Assembly: GCF_000331735.1 (NCBI RefSeq) | Contig: NC_020126.1 | Span: 7,133,501-7,197,500 of the forward strand | Length of the DNA: 64,000 nt | Direction: 5' to 3' | Source: Myxococcus stipitatus DSM 14675 | GTDB taxonomy: Bacteria > Myxococcota > Myxococcia > Myxococcales > Myxococcaceae | Made by a program: the position numbers and the translations under genes | Shown here: positions 16,794 to 25,055 of the stretch, in pieces | Layout of the letters: each line of letters begins with the position of its first letter | How positions within the stretch are numbered: the first letter of the stretch is position 1 | Notes under the pieces: generated by a model | Database searches by the model: none | Told to the model about the DNA's origin: nothing | The model's input: only the letters and a program-made list of their open reading frames with translations

Positions 16794-18102
16794 TGATGGG
16801 CCCGGTGGGCTTCTTCTTCTCGGGCTTCGGCGCCAGCGCCAGGAGGGCCTTCTTCACCTCCTGGTACTCGGTGTTGTCCGGCTCTCGCTTGAGGGCCTCG
16901 TCGATGAGCTTCGTCGCGCGCGCCACCTGCGTCTGGAGCTGAGCGGAGAGCTTCGCGAGGGCGACCTTCTCCTCTTGCGACGCCTCGCTGAGCGCGAGCA
17001 GCCGCTCCAGCGCGGAGTACGCATCCACCTTGCGCTCCGTCTGGAGGTACAGCCGCCACAGGCGCGAGTGCGCGGGGGCGAAGCGAGGCTCCGCGCTGAG
17101 GGCGAAGCGGTAGCTCTCCTCCGCGCCCTTCTTGTCGTTGGCCTCCTCCTGCGCGCGGCCGCGCACGTAGAGGGCCCGGGCCAGTCGGGGGCGGAACTGG
17201 AGCGCGCGGTCCACGAGCGTCAGCGAGTCCGCGCGGCGGCCCTGCGCCAGCACCGTCTCCGCCATCCACGCCAGGGCCTCGGCGTTCTGCGGCTCCGCGT
17301 CCACCAGGGGCTTGAGCGTGGCCTCCGCGTCGGTGGCGCGGCCCTGCGCCAGGAGCGCGCGGGCCCGCAGCATGATGACGTCCGCGCGTCGGGCGTCCTT
17401 GCCCTCCACGGCCTGGAGGTCCGCCTCCGCCATCTGCGGCACGCCGTTGACCAGGAAGTAGCGCGCTCGCAGGAGGCGCGCGGACGTGTGCGCGGGGTTC
17501 TGCTGGAGCAGCTTGTCCATGAGGTTGGCGGCGAGCAGCTCGTCGCCCTTCATGAGCAGGACCTCGGCCTCCATGGCCTTGGCCTCCGGGTCATCCGGGC
17601 TGTCGCGCAGCACACTCTCCAGCGTCGCGAAGGCCGCTTCTATCTGCCCCTCGCGGGCCTGGAAGCGGGCCAGCCCCAGCGTGTCGGCTTCCGTCAACAA
17701 CCGGGAGTCGCGCAGGGTCGTGAGGATGGTGAGGGCCTCCTGGGTGTTGCCATTGCTCAGGTACAGCTCGGAGAGCTGCTTCTGGATGGTGGGGTCCGTC
17801 CCAGGGATGAGGGCCTCCGCCTGCTTGAGGGACATGATGGCGGCGCCCATGTTGTTGTTCATGAGGTGGGCGTCGGCCATCAACAGGTAGGGCTCCGCGC
17901 TGTCCGGGGCGGCGGTGGCCGCGCGCTTGAGCGCCGTGAGGGCCGCGGGGGCCTGGCCGTTGGCGAGGTGCGCGCGGGCTTCGCCCAGGGCCGCCTGGGC
18001 CTGTTGAGCACGGTTCTGGACGGCGGCCACCTCCGGTTCCTTACAGGCAAGCGGCAGGAGGAGGGCCAGGGTCCAGGGCAGGGTTCGATTTCTCCAAGGC
18101 AT
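16771..18102 (-). CDS. TPR-repeat lipoprotein
   Basis: 443 residues starting MPWRNRTLPWTLALLLPLAC. The lipobox LPLA-C puts the lipid-modified cysteine at residue 20, and KEP follows. The rest is nearly all alpha-helical tetratricopeptide repeats, with recurrent patterns such as EPYLLMADAHLMNNNMGAAI, KQLSELYLSNGNTQEAL and ALYVRGRAQEEANDKKGAEE. Such proteins scaffold complexes on the periplasmic face of the membrane. The C-terminus is basic and Gly/Arg-rich (IIIRGGRR). The 3' end overlaps the M16 peptidase end by 23 bases in the opposite direction, which leaves no room for a terminator between them. It is divergent from the small gene at 18143. Specific role unknown. Confidence 0.85.
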   Translation of the reverse strand: MPWRNRTLPWTLALLLPLACKEPEVAAVQNRAQQAQAALGEARAHLANGQAPAALTALKRAATAAPDSAEPYLLMADAHLMNNNMGAAIMSLKQAEALIPGTDPTIQKQLSELYLSNGNTQEALTILTTLRDSRLLTEADTLGLARFQAREGQIEAAFATLESVLRDSPDDPEAKAMEAEVLLMKGDELLAANLMDKLLQQNPAHTSARLLRARYFLVNGVPQMAEADLQAVEGKDARRADVIMLRARALLAQGRATDAEATLKPLVDAEPQNAEALAWMAETVLAQGRRADSLTLVDRALQFRPRLARALYVRGRAQEEANDKKGAEESYRFALSAEPRFAPAHSRLWRLYLQTERKVDAYSALERLLALSEASQEEKVALAKLSAQLQTQVARATKLIDEALKREPDNTEYQEVKKALLALAPKPEKKKPTGPIIIRGGRR

Positions 18103-18142
18103 CGCTGAGCCGCAGGGTACCGGATGTTATCCTCCGTCGTCG

Positions 18143-18490
18143 ATGGACCCATTCGTTCGGCGTCTCGTGGAGCGGCTTCACGACCCCAGCCAGCCGCTGT
18201 CGCGGAATCGGCATTTCCACACCTTCGACACCCCCGAGGGGCGGCTGGCGCTCAAGGTCTTCCGGCGCCTGCGCAGCCTCCAGAAGGACATCCTCGCCTG
18301 CCGGGCGGAGGGGCGGCGCGCCCGCATCTTCCGCCGCGTCAACGCGAAGGGCGACCACCGCATCGAGCTGACGATGGAGCGCGTCTCCGGCAAGCGGACC
18401 TCCGTCCTCCAGACGGCCGAGCTGGAGCTGCTCTCCGCCCTGCCCGGCGTCCGGGACGCGCTCGACATCCTCGACGAAGCGGCGGCCTGA
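18143..18490 (+). CDS. small conserved-looking protein, unknown function
   Basis: 115 residues, not recognised. The protein is basic in its first two thirds (RRLRSLQKDILACRAEGRRA) and acidic/helical at the end (ALPGVRDALDILDEAAA). No signal peptide or membrane segment. The composition and codon bias match neighbouring genes, and a good hairpin follows the stop (18503-18535), which supports a real gene. It is divergent from the TPR lipoprotein with 40 bases between starts. Confidence 0.6.
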   Translation: MDPFVRRLVERLHDPSQPLSRNRHFHTFDTPEGRLALKVFRRLRSLQKDILACRAEGRRARIFRRVNAKGDHRIELTMERVSGKRTSVLQTAELELLSALPGVRDALDILDEAAA

Positions 18491-18502
18491 GGGGCGGCTT
18501 CC

Positions 18503-18535
18503 GACAGCGGGCCCCGAGTCCCGGCGCCCGCTGTC
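18503..18535 (+). terminator. hairpin after the small gene, probable terminator
   Basis: Perfect 10-bp stem: GACAGCGGGC (18503-18512) with GCCCGCTGTC (18526-18535), 13-base loop, 13 bases past the stop codon at 18490. Only a weak T stretch follows (ATTCC), so termination may be partial or Rho-assisted. Confidence 0.5.
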
Positions 18536-18620
18536 ATTCCACTCGGGTACTCCTGTCACCCTGAGACAGCTTGGCCCCGGCAGCGGACCGGAGGAACAGA
18601 GGCCCCTCCCGGGAGCACCC

Positions 18621-19076
18621 TCAAGGCTGGCAGGCCTGCCACGAGTCGGAGACCGTCGAGGACTGAACACCTGCCGCGTCTCGGACGAAGAGCGTGGGGA
18701 GGATTTCATACGTCGCGGGCCACTCGTCCGACGGGGCGTAGCAGGGGTAGTTCCGAGTCGAGCCCCCCAGCGAGCCGGGGAGCGTGTGATGGACCGACCC
18801 CTCGTAGTGATAGACCTGCCGCCCCCAGTAGTACCTGTACGGCGGAGTGCCGCCGGTCGCCGAGCCCGTGCAGTCCACCCCGCCGAACTCCGGGCGCAGA
18901 CACAGGATGGAGGCGATGGGCCCGCTCATCGCGCGAACCTCTCCAGCGGGCACCTCCGTGCCCTCCGGCGCAGACGGGTTGGGAGCCTCCGCCTCGGGGG
19001 CGCTCCCTCCACAACCCATCAACACGAGTCCTGCCAGCACCACGGGAGACGAAAAACGGAGGAGAGGGCTTCGCAT
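18621..19076 (-). CDS. small lipoprotein, unknown function
   Basis: 151 residues beginning MRSPLLRFSSPVVLAGLVLM, with a lipobox LVLMG-C and then GGSAPEAEAPNPSAPEG, a flexible linker. It is therefore a lipoprotein of the cell envelope. The mature part has four cysteines (ILCLRPEF, VDCTGSATG, NYPCYAPS, WQACQP) that could make two disulphides, and the motif GGTPPYRYYWGRQVYHY. This resembles the short PKD/SprB-like segment 'GGTPPYxYxW' seen in surface beta-sandwich proteins, but it is too short to assign. The start at 19076 with CTGGAG upstream is preferred over an extended frame to 19151. Single gene. Confidence 0.65.
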   Translation of the reverse strand: MRSPLLRFSSPVVLAGLVLMGCGGSAPEAEAPNPSAPEGTEVPAGEVRAMSGPIASILCLRPEFGGVDCTGSATGGTPPYRYYWGRQVYHYEGSVHHTLPGSLGGSTRNYPCYAPSDEWPATYEILPTLFVRDAAGVQSSTVSDSWQACQP

Positions 19077-19169
19077 CGAGCGTAACTCCAGAGCGGGACC
19101 ACGGCGCGAAGGCGCCAAGGACCTTTCTAGAATTACGGCTTCATGGAGCAAAGCTGTTCTGTATGGTCC

Positions 19170-19604
19170 CTACTCCGGCGGGCCTCGGCGTGGCGGGGGC
19201 TGGCGCTTCATCCGCTCGTATTCCTCGTCGGTGAAGACGCGGCTGCGGGTGAGGAACCTCACGCCCCGGGGAGACTCCAGGCTGAAGCCCGCGCCTCTGC
19301 CGGGCACCACGTCCAGGGTCAGGTGGGTGTGCTGCCAGGCCTCGAACTGCGCGCCGCCGATGTAGACGGGGCAGCCCTCCACGTCACCCAGGAAGACGTC
19401 CCGCTGGCCCACGCGGAACTCCTTCGCGGGGTAGCACATGGGCGCGCTGCCATCGCAGCACCCTCCCGACTGGTGGAACATCAGCGGCCCATGCTCGGTG
19501 CGCAGCGAGCGGATGACGGAGGCGGCCTCGGGCGTCACCGCCACCCGAGCCACCTCCGGCTCCGCCTGCCCACCCGCGCCGGGCTCGGCACGGGTGTCGC
19601 TCAT
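19170..19604 (-). CDS. DUF779 protein, aldehyde dehydrogenase partner
   Basis: 144 residues. The core HQSGGCCDGSAPMCYPAKEF, with a Cys-Cys pair and a third Cys, and IGGAQFEAWQHTHLTLDVVPG are characteristic of DUF779. Family members are typically encoded beside NAD-dependent aldehyde dehydrogenases; their biochemical role is not established as far as I know. Its ATG overlaps the dehydrogenase stop (TGATG), so the two are translationally coupled and under the same sigma-54 promoter. The conserved cysteines suggest metal or thiol chemistry (inference). Confidence 0.85.
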   Translation of the reverse strand: MSDTRAEPGAGGQAEPEVARVAVTPEAASVIRSLRTEHGPLMFHQSGGCCDGSAPMCYPAKEFRVGQRDVFLGDVEGCPVYIGGAQFEAWQHTHLTLDVVPGRGAGFSLESPRGVRFLTRSRVFTDEEYERMKRQPPPRRGPPE

Positions 19605-21124
19605 CAGAAGAACCCCAGCGCCTTCGGGCTGTAGCTCACCAGCAGGTTCTTGGTCTGCTGGTAGTGGGCCAGCATCTTGAGGTGGTTCTCACGGCCGATG
19701 CCGGACTGCTTGTAGCCACCGAACGCCGCGTGCGCCGGGTACAGGTGGTAGCAGTTGGTCCACACGCGGCCCGCCTCGATGGTGCGGCCCGCCCGGTACG
19801 CCGTGTTGCCATCGCGCGTCCACACGCCCGCGCCCAGGCCGTACAGCGTGTCGTTGGCGATGCGCATCGCGTCGTCGAAGTCCTTGAACGTCGTGACGCT
19901 GACGACGGGTCCGAAGATCTCCTCCTGGAACACGCGCATCTTGTTGTGGCCGTGGAACACCGTGGGCGCGACGTAGTAGCCGTCCTTGAGGTCGCCGGGC
20001 AGCGTCACGCGCTCGCCGCCGGTGAGCACCTTGGCGCCCTCCTTCTTGCCGATGTCGATGTAGCCGAGAATCTTCTCGAGCTGGTCGTTCGACGCCTGCG
20101 CCCCCAGCATCGTGTCGGTGTCCAGCGGGTTGCCTGGCCGCACGCGCTTCACGCGCTCCAGGCCCCGCTCGATGAACTGGTTGAAGATGCGCTCGCCCAC
20201 CAGCGCGCGCGACGGACAGGTGCAGACCTCTCCCTGGTTCAGCGCGAACATGGCGAACCCTTCCATCGCCTTGTCCAGGAAGTCGTCGTCCTGCGCCATC
20301 ACGTCGTCAAAGAAGATGTTGGGGCTCTTGCCACCCAGCTCCAGCGTCACCGGGATGAGGTTCTCGCTCGCGTACTGGAGGATGAGGCGCCCCGTCGTCG
20401 TCTCTCCCGTGAAGGCCACCTTCGCCACGCGCGGGCTGCTCGCCAGCGGCTTGCCGGCCTCGACGCCGAAGCCGTTGACCACGTTGAGCACGCCGTCGGG
20501 GAGCAGGTCCTGGATGAGCTCGGTGACGACCAGGATGCCCACGGGCGTCTGCTCCGCGGGCTTGAGCACCACGCAGTTGCCCGCGGCCAGCGCCGGGGCC
20601 AGCTTCCACGCCGCCATCAGGATGGGGAAGTTCCACGGGATGATCTGCCCCACCACGCCCAGCGGCTCATGGAAGTGGTACGCGACGGTGTCGCTGTCCA
20701 ACTGGCTCATGGAGCCTTCCTGCGCGCGGATGCAGCTCGCGAAGTAGCGGAAGTGGTCGATGGCCAGCGGCAGGTCCGCCGCGAGCGTCTCGCGGATGGG
20801 CTTGCCGTTGTCCCAGGACTCCACCAGCGCCAGCATCTCCTTCTCCTGCTCCAGCCGGTCGGCGATCTTCAGCAGGATGTTGGCGCGCTCGGTGGGCGAG
20901 GTGCGGCCCCAGGCGGCCTTCGCCGCGTGCGCCGCGTCCAGCGCCAGCTCGATGTCCTCCGCCGTGGAGCGGGGAATCTCGCAGAAGACCTGGCCCGTCA
21001 CGGGCGTGATGTTCTGGAAGTACTGGCCCCGCTTGGGCTCGACCCAACGGCCACCGATGAAGTTCTGGTAGCGGGACTTGAACTTCACCTTCGAGCCGGG
21101 CTGGTTGGGGGCGGCGTAGATCAT
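19604..21124 (-). CDS. NAD-dependent aldehyde dehydrogenase (AldA/ExaC/AcoD type)
   Basis: 506 residues. Oxidises acetaldehyde or a similar aldehyde to the acid. Visible landmarks: IPWNFPILMAAWKLAPALAA, TGETTTGRLI in the Rossmann fold, the general base in LELGGKSPNIFFDD, and the catalytic cysteine in NQGEVCTCPSRAL. The last motif, with its extra cysteine, is typical of the acetaldehyde dehydrogenase II group. The start at 21124 has a strong AAGGAGAG box. It is followed by DUF779 and preceded by a sigma-54 promoter and inverted repeats; the AcoR-type activator is encoded directly upstream. Together these indicate induction by an alcohol, acetoin or aldehyde signal. Native substrate remains inference. 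Confidence 0.93.
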   Translation of the reverse strand: MIYAAPNQPGSKVKFKSRYQNFIGGRWVEPKRGQYFQNITPVTGQVFCEIPRSTAEDIELALDAAHAAKAAWGRTSPTERANILLKIADRLEQEKEMLALVESWDNGKPIRETLAADLPLAIDHFRYFASCIRAQEGSMSQLDSDTVAYHFHEPLGVVGQIIPWNFPILMAAWKLAPALAAGNCVVLKPAEQTPVGILVVTELIQDLLPDGVLNVVNGFGVEAGKPLASSPRVAKVAFTGETTTGRLILQYASENLIPVTLELGGKSPNIFFDDVMAQDDDFLDKAMEGFAMFALNQGEVCTCPSRALVGERIFNQFIERGLERVKRVRPGNPLDTDTMLGAQASNDQLEKILGYIDIGKKEGAKVLTGGERVTLPGDLKDGYYVAPTVFHGHNKMRVFQEEIFGPVVSVTTFKDFDDAMRIANDTLYGLGAGVWTRDGNTAYRAGRTIEAGRVWTNCYHLYPAHAAFGGYKQSGIGRENHLKMLAHYQQTKNLLVSYSPKALGFF

Positions 21125-21172
21125 GAACGCTCTCCTTCAGGTGGAGCTGCGGGTGGAAGCCGCGGCCCCCAG

Positions 21173-21188
21173 AGCACCCCGCGTGCCA
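21173..21188 (-). promoter_or_regulatory. sigma-54 promoter (-24/-12) of the aldehyde dehydrogenase operon
   Basis: On the minus strand the sequence reads TGGCACGCGGGGTGCT. It matches the sigma-54 consensus TGGCAC-N5-TTGC in every position except one (GTGC for TTGC), with GG and GC exactly 10 bases apart. The GC element lies about 50 bases before the start codon at 21124, so transcription would begin near 21163. The adjacent gene encodes a sigma-54 activator, which supports the call. Confidence 0.8.
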
Positions 21189-21202
21189 CCTGTCCCACCG
21201 CC

Positions 21203-21277
21203 GACACCGCGACGCGTCGTGTCCCGCGATGCGACACTTCTGTCGGACACGCGTGGAGCGTCCCGCGACACTGTCGC
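21203..21277. promoter_or_regulatory. cluster of inverted repeats, probable activator (UAS) sites
   Basis: Three palindromes share TGTC/GACA half-sites: an imperfect GACAC...GTGTC repeat at 21203-21223 around the palindrome CGACGCGTCG; GCGACA-CTTC-TGTCG at 21231-21245; and GCGACA-C-TGTCGC at 21265-21277, which is perfect. They lie 15-90 bases upstream of the -24 element, between the promoter and the end of the activator gene. This is where an enhancer-binding protein would sit. Binding by the neighbouring regulator is inference. Confidence 0.65.
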
Positions 21278-21294
21278 GTGCCCCCGCACCCGGC

Positions 21295-23298
21295 TCAGGC
21301 GCGCGGTGGAAGCACCAGCCCCAAGCGCTCCACCATCCGGTAGAGCGTGCTGCGGGCGACCCCGAGCCGCCGCGCCGCGCGGGCCATGTTGCCCCCACTG
21401 CGCTCCAGCGCCTCGCGCACCGCTTGGGCCTCGAGCGCTCGCAGGCCCGTGGCACTCGCCGCGTCCTCGCGGGCCCCTCCGGGCGCGCGCGGAACGGCCC
21501 CGGGGCCGAGTCCCAGCTCGGGGGGCAGCGCGGCCACATCCACCTCACGCGCGCCCCCCGCGCGGACCAGCGCCAATCGGAGCACCGTCTTCAGCTCGCG
21601 CACGTTGCCGGGCCAGCCGTGGTTCTTCAGTCGCTCCAGCGCCGATGTCGACAGCGTGCTCGCGGGATGGCCCCCTTCGAGCGAGAGCTGCCCCAGCAGC
21701 TCTTGAGCCAGCATGGCCAGGTCGTCGCGCTCCCGCAGCGGAGGAAGGCGCAGCATCACGCCCTGGAGGCGATAGTAGAGGTCGCCACGGAACGTGCCCG
21801 CCCGGACGGCCGCATCCAGGTCCCTGCACGTCGCGCCGATGAGGCGGAAGCGCGAGTGCCGCACGTGTGACTCGCCCACGCGCGAGTATCCACCGTCCTC
21901 CAACACGCGCAGCAGCAACACCTGCAGCGCCGCGGGCATCTCCGCCAGCTCGTCCAGGAACAAGGTGCCCCCGTCCGCCGCCGCCAGCTTCCCCTCCGCC
22001 CCGCCCGCGCGTGCCCCCGTGAAGGCTCCGGGCGCATGACCGAACAGCTCGCTCTCCAGCAACGCCGACGACAGCGCTCCACAGTTGACCGCCACGAACG
22101 GCCCCGAGGCCACCGAGCTCGCCGCATGCACCGCTCGCGCGAGCAGCTCCTTGCCCGTCCCCGTCTCGGAGAGCAGCAGCACAGGGAGCATCGTCGGAGC
22201 GAAGCGCGCGGCCTCCTTCAGCATGGCCCGGTGCTGGGAGTCACTTCCCTTCAGCGCCTCCCAGGCGCTCCCCTCGGGCCCGGCGTCCTCCGCCACGGGA
22301 AGCCGCTTCGCCACCGCACGCGTGAGCCGAGGCTCCAGCCGCACCAGCACCGCGAGCGTCACGTCCCCCTCCCCCACCGCCTCCACCTGGACACGCCACC
22401 GCGCGCCCGTCGACGGCTGACACGCCTCCAGCGAATGCCCCCGCAGCGCCGCGTCCTTCAAGTCCGCCCACGACAAGCCGAGCACCCGCCCCGAGGACAG
22501 CTCCCCAGGCGAGCCCTGCGACAGGCTCATCACCGTCCGCGCGGCCCCGTTCAATCGCCGCACCCGCCCCGGGGCTTCGATGAGCAGCACGGGGCCATCC
22601 TCCCGGGCCAGCCGCGCCTCGAGTCTCCCTCGCACCGCGGATGCCACGCGCGCCCAGGCCACCTCGCGCAGCCGTGCCTCCGCGGAGTGCGCGATGCTCG
22701 CCACCGCCACCAGCACCAGCGGATCCGCGCCGCTCGCGGGGCCGGTGACATCCAGCACGCCGACCAGCTCACCGAACGCGTCCCTCACCGGCGCCGCGTA
22801 GCAGACCAGTCCATGGTGCCGCTGCGCATAGTGCGCGGGCCCCACCACCGCGACCGCGGAGGACTCCACCAACGCGGTGCCGATGGCATTCGTGCCGCGC
22901 GACACCTCGTCCCAGCAGGCCCCGGCCACCAGCCGCACGTCATCGGCGTGCCCTCCGAAGGAGCCCCCCGAGCTGCGCGTGGCGAGGATGACGCCCTCCC
23001 GGTCCGCCAGCAGCGCGACCCGCCCCGAGGGCAGTGGCGCCGCGGCGAGGACGTCCAGGATGTCTCGCACCTCGTGCCAGACGGGCTCCAGCCGCTCGCG
23101 GCGCTCGACGAGCGCGGCACTCCCGACGCTGGGTCCTTCGTGCGGGAGACCCGTGCAGGGGGCCCCCAGCGCTCGCGAGCGCTGCCACCTCGAGAGGATG
23201 GGAGGCACCTCCGGAATCGTCGCCTGCTCCCCGTCGAGCGCGCCGACGAGGAACTGCTCCCACAGGTGCGCGGAGGCGCTGAGCGTGAGCGTTCCCAT
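21295..23298 (-). CDS. sigma-54-dependent activator, AcoR family
   Basis: 667 residues. An N-terminal sensory part with a GAF domain contains the family block SRGTNAIGTALVE. A central AAA+ domain has Walker A SETGTGKE, the sigma-54 contact loop GAFTGA (HAPGAFTGARA), Walker B GGTLFLDELAEM, and the R-finger region FRGDLYYRL. A C-terminal Fis-type helix-turn-helix follows (GGNMARAARRLGVARSTLYR). It binds upstream sites and remodels sigma-54 polymerase with ATP. The gene directly precedes the aldehyde dehydrogenase operon on the same strand; the 170-base gap contains the sigma-54 promoter and inverted repeats. The GAF domain probably senses a small molecule such as acetoin or an aldehyde (family analogy). 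The start ATG at 23298 has a weak ribosome site. Confidence 0.92.
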   Translation of the reverse strand: MGTLTLSASAHLWEQFLVGALDGEQATIPEVPPILSRWQRSRALGAPCTGLPHEGPSVGSAALVERRERLEPVWHEVRDILDVLAAAPLPSGRVALLADREGVILATRSSGGSFGGHADDVRLVAGACWDEVSRGTNAIGTALVESSAVAVVGPAHYAQRHHGLVCYAAPVRDAFGELVGVLDVTGPASGADPLVLVAVASIAHSAEARLREVAWARVASAVRGRLEARLAREDGPVLLIEAPGRVRRLNGAARTVMSLSQGSPGELSSGRVLGLSWADLKDAALRGHSLEACQPSTGARWRVQVEAVGEGDVTLAVLVRLEPRLTRAVAKRLPVAEDAGPEGSAWEALKGSDSQHRAMLKEAARFAPTMLPVLLLSETGTGKELLARAVHAASSVASGPFVAVNCGALSSALLESELFGHAPGAFTGARAGGAEGKLAAADGGTLFLDELAEMPAALQVLLLRVLEDGGYSRVGESHVRHSRFRLIGATCRDLDAAVRAGTFRGDLYYRLQGVMLRLPPLRERDDLAMLAQELLGQLSLEGGHPASTLSTSALERLKNHGWPGNVRELKTVLRLALVRAGGAREVDVAALPPELGLGPGAVPRAPGGAREDAASATGLRALEAQAVREALERSGGNMARAARRLGVARSTLYRMVERLGLVLPPRA

Positions 23299-23393
23299 GC
23301 GCGGTGATTATCCGGCGACTCGCCACGCCCACGGCAACCCGCGCCCCGCACCGTCCCCCGACTGTTGAGCCGCCAACCCAACGCGGCGCGGCG

Positions 23394-24164
23394 TCATGGA
23401 AGACCCCGCTGCACCGACTCGGGCGAGGGAGGAGGTGGCGGCGAGCGCCCCGGCTCGGCGAGCCACGCCTGCACCGCCGCCGCGTCGAGTGGCCGCGCGC
23501 GCTCCAGTCCCGGGCCACAGTACGCGCCCCCCGCCTCCTCGCGTGAGCGAGGGTCTCGAGGGAACACCAGGAGATAGCGCTCCTGGTCTTCGCTCACCCT
23601 GGAGACGACGTGCAGGGCCTCCGCCCGCGCTCGCGTCTCGGGGTCCTCGAGCAGCTTCAGCGAGAGCCGCTCCGTGGGAGTCCCCGCCTTGACGTGGGTG
23701 AGCGCGGTCTCACACAGCAGGCCCGCGGAGCGCGAGCCATCGATGTTCCACTGAGGCCAGGAGCTGCGCGTCAGCGGCACGCGTCCCGACATCATCCACC
23801 CCACATGATGGGCCACGCCCACCGAGGCCATGGTCGCGGTGAAGAGCAGCACCATCGCGGCCACCAGCATGACGCTCCAGCGCGCGGGCCACTCGGAAGG
23901 CCCCGGCGAGTCCGCGCGACGCTGGCGCCACAGCCGCCGCAGGAACACATGCGCGCCGACGGCCAGCACGCCCGTCACCCCGAGCGCTTCCGCGATGGCC
24001 CTCCCGCTGAACGTCACCTCGGGAAGCACCCGCTGCAGGAAGGAGATCCACCCGAACACGAGCAGGAAGGGCGCCAGGAAGACCCAAGTCTGTCCCAGCG
24101 CGAGGAGGAAGCACTGCCCCACGAAGAGGACACCTATCCAGGAGAGGAGCCTGAACCGCGTCAT
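23394..24164 (-). CDS. integral membrane protein, unknown function
   Basis: 256 residues, unrecognised. Two hydrophobic segments near residues 7-45 (LLSWIGVLFVGQCFLLALG and FLAPFLLVFGWISFL), a third near 60-75, and one near 98-118 (WSVMLVAAMVLLFTATMASV). They are followed by a soluble tail of about 135 residues that ends Pro-rich (SPPPPPSPESVQ). The soluble part contains one LLCETAL cysteine and GGAYCGPGL. Its start overlaps the stop of the upstream membrane gene by ATGA, so the two proteins are coupled and probably form one complex. Topology and role are inference only. Confidence 0.65.
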   Translation of the reverse strand: MTRFRLLSWIGVLFVGQCFLLALGQTWVFLAPFLLVFGWISFLQRVLPEVTFSGRAIAEALGVTGVLAVGAHVFLRRLWRQRRADSPGPSEWPARWSVMLVAAMVLLFTATMASVGVAHHVGWMMSGRVPLTRSSWPQWNIDGSRSAGLLCETALTHVKAGTPTERLSLKLLEDPETRARAEALHVVSRVSEDQERYLLVFPRDPRSREEAGGAYCGPGLERARPLDAAAVQAWLAEPGRSPPPPPSPESVQRGLP

Positions 24165-24847
24165 GGCGTGGCCTCCGCCATCAACGCGCGGTGGATGGCC
24201 TCGATGGGCAGACGCTGGATGTCGCCATTGGCGAAGAGCACCCAGCGCTCGCGCCCGAAGATGCCCGGCTCATACGCCAGCGGCAGCGACGACTCATCCG
24301 CCTTCTGTCCTCCCACGTAGATGAAGTGCATGCCGGAGTCCCCGAGCACCTTCCAGCGCGCGGGCGCAAGCTCCGGCCCGTGGTCGCTCGCGGGGAACAC
24401 ACGTCCGTGGTCCGCGGCATACGCCCAGAGCGCCAGCCGCAGCTCGTCCAAGCGCTGGCGTCGCGCCTGGAGCACCAGCTCCGAATCCGAGGGGAGCTGC
24501 GTCGGCGTGAGGCGATGCGTGACGCCCGACTTCTCCCACGCGCCCGGAGTCATCAGCTCGCGGCCTCCCGCAATCATCGACAGCACGAGCTGAAGGGCCA
24601 GCCCCAGGAGGAACACCATCGCGAGCGCCGAGCCGAAGCTCAGCGCGGGCAGGCGCGTCACATCGCGGCGCAGCCGGCGCCACAGGCCCCAGACGCCCAC
24701 CGACACCAGCGCGTAGAGGGCGAGGAAGAACGAGATGGCTTCCAGTCGCTCGCTGGCGAGCTCCGTCAACGAGAAGTGAGGCATTCCCGCCACCGCGACG
24801 GCAGGCAGCAACAGCACGACCGCGACCGCGGACATTCTCGAGCGCAC
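24161..24847 (-). CDS. membrane protein with soluble domain, unknown function
   Basis: About 228 residues. A signal-like N-terminus (MSAVAVVLLLPAVAVAG), hydrophobic segments near 32-50 (AISFFLALYALVSVGVWGLW) and 68-92 (ALAMVFLLGLALQLVLSMIA), then a soluble domain with LRLALWAYAADHGRVFPASD. That stretch resembles the pseudopilin/DUF1559-like 'LWAYAxDHGxFP' pattern of type II secretion pseudopilins, where a small protein follows a helix. The similarity is limited, so I do not assign it. Start options are GTG 24847 (adds basic residues before the hydrophobic stretch) and ATG 24835. It is coupled to the downstream membrane gene by a 4-base overlap and divergent from the DUF6600 gene. Confidence 0.6.
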   Translation of the reverse strand: MRSRMSAVAVVLLLPAVAVAGMPHFSLTELASERLEAISFFLALYALVSVGVWGLWRRLRRDVTRLPALSFGSALAMVFLLGLALQLVLSMIAGGRELMTPGAWEKSGVTHRLTPTQLPSDSELVLQARRQRLDELRLALWAYAADHGRVFPASDHGPELAPARWKVLGDSGMHFIYVGGQKADESSLPLAYEPGIFGRERWVLFANGDIQRLPIEAIHRALMAEATP

Positions 24848-25055
24848 CCCGACAGTCTGCCTTGTCTGCCCATGGCGAAGCGAGCCGGTAACCGCCCCGA
24901 CGCCCGCCCAGGGAGCAGGACCACGAGGCACGCGCCCCGACGCCGCGCCTCCCTGCCCCGAGCAATCGGGCGCCCCGTGACATCGCCCCGGGGGGCGGCT
25001 TCCCCGACTGGGACGACACACCTTGGGGAGTGGAGTCTTCCCCCGGAGAACGACC

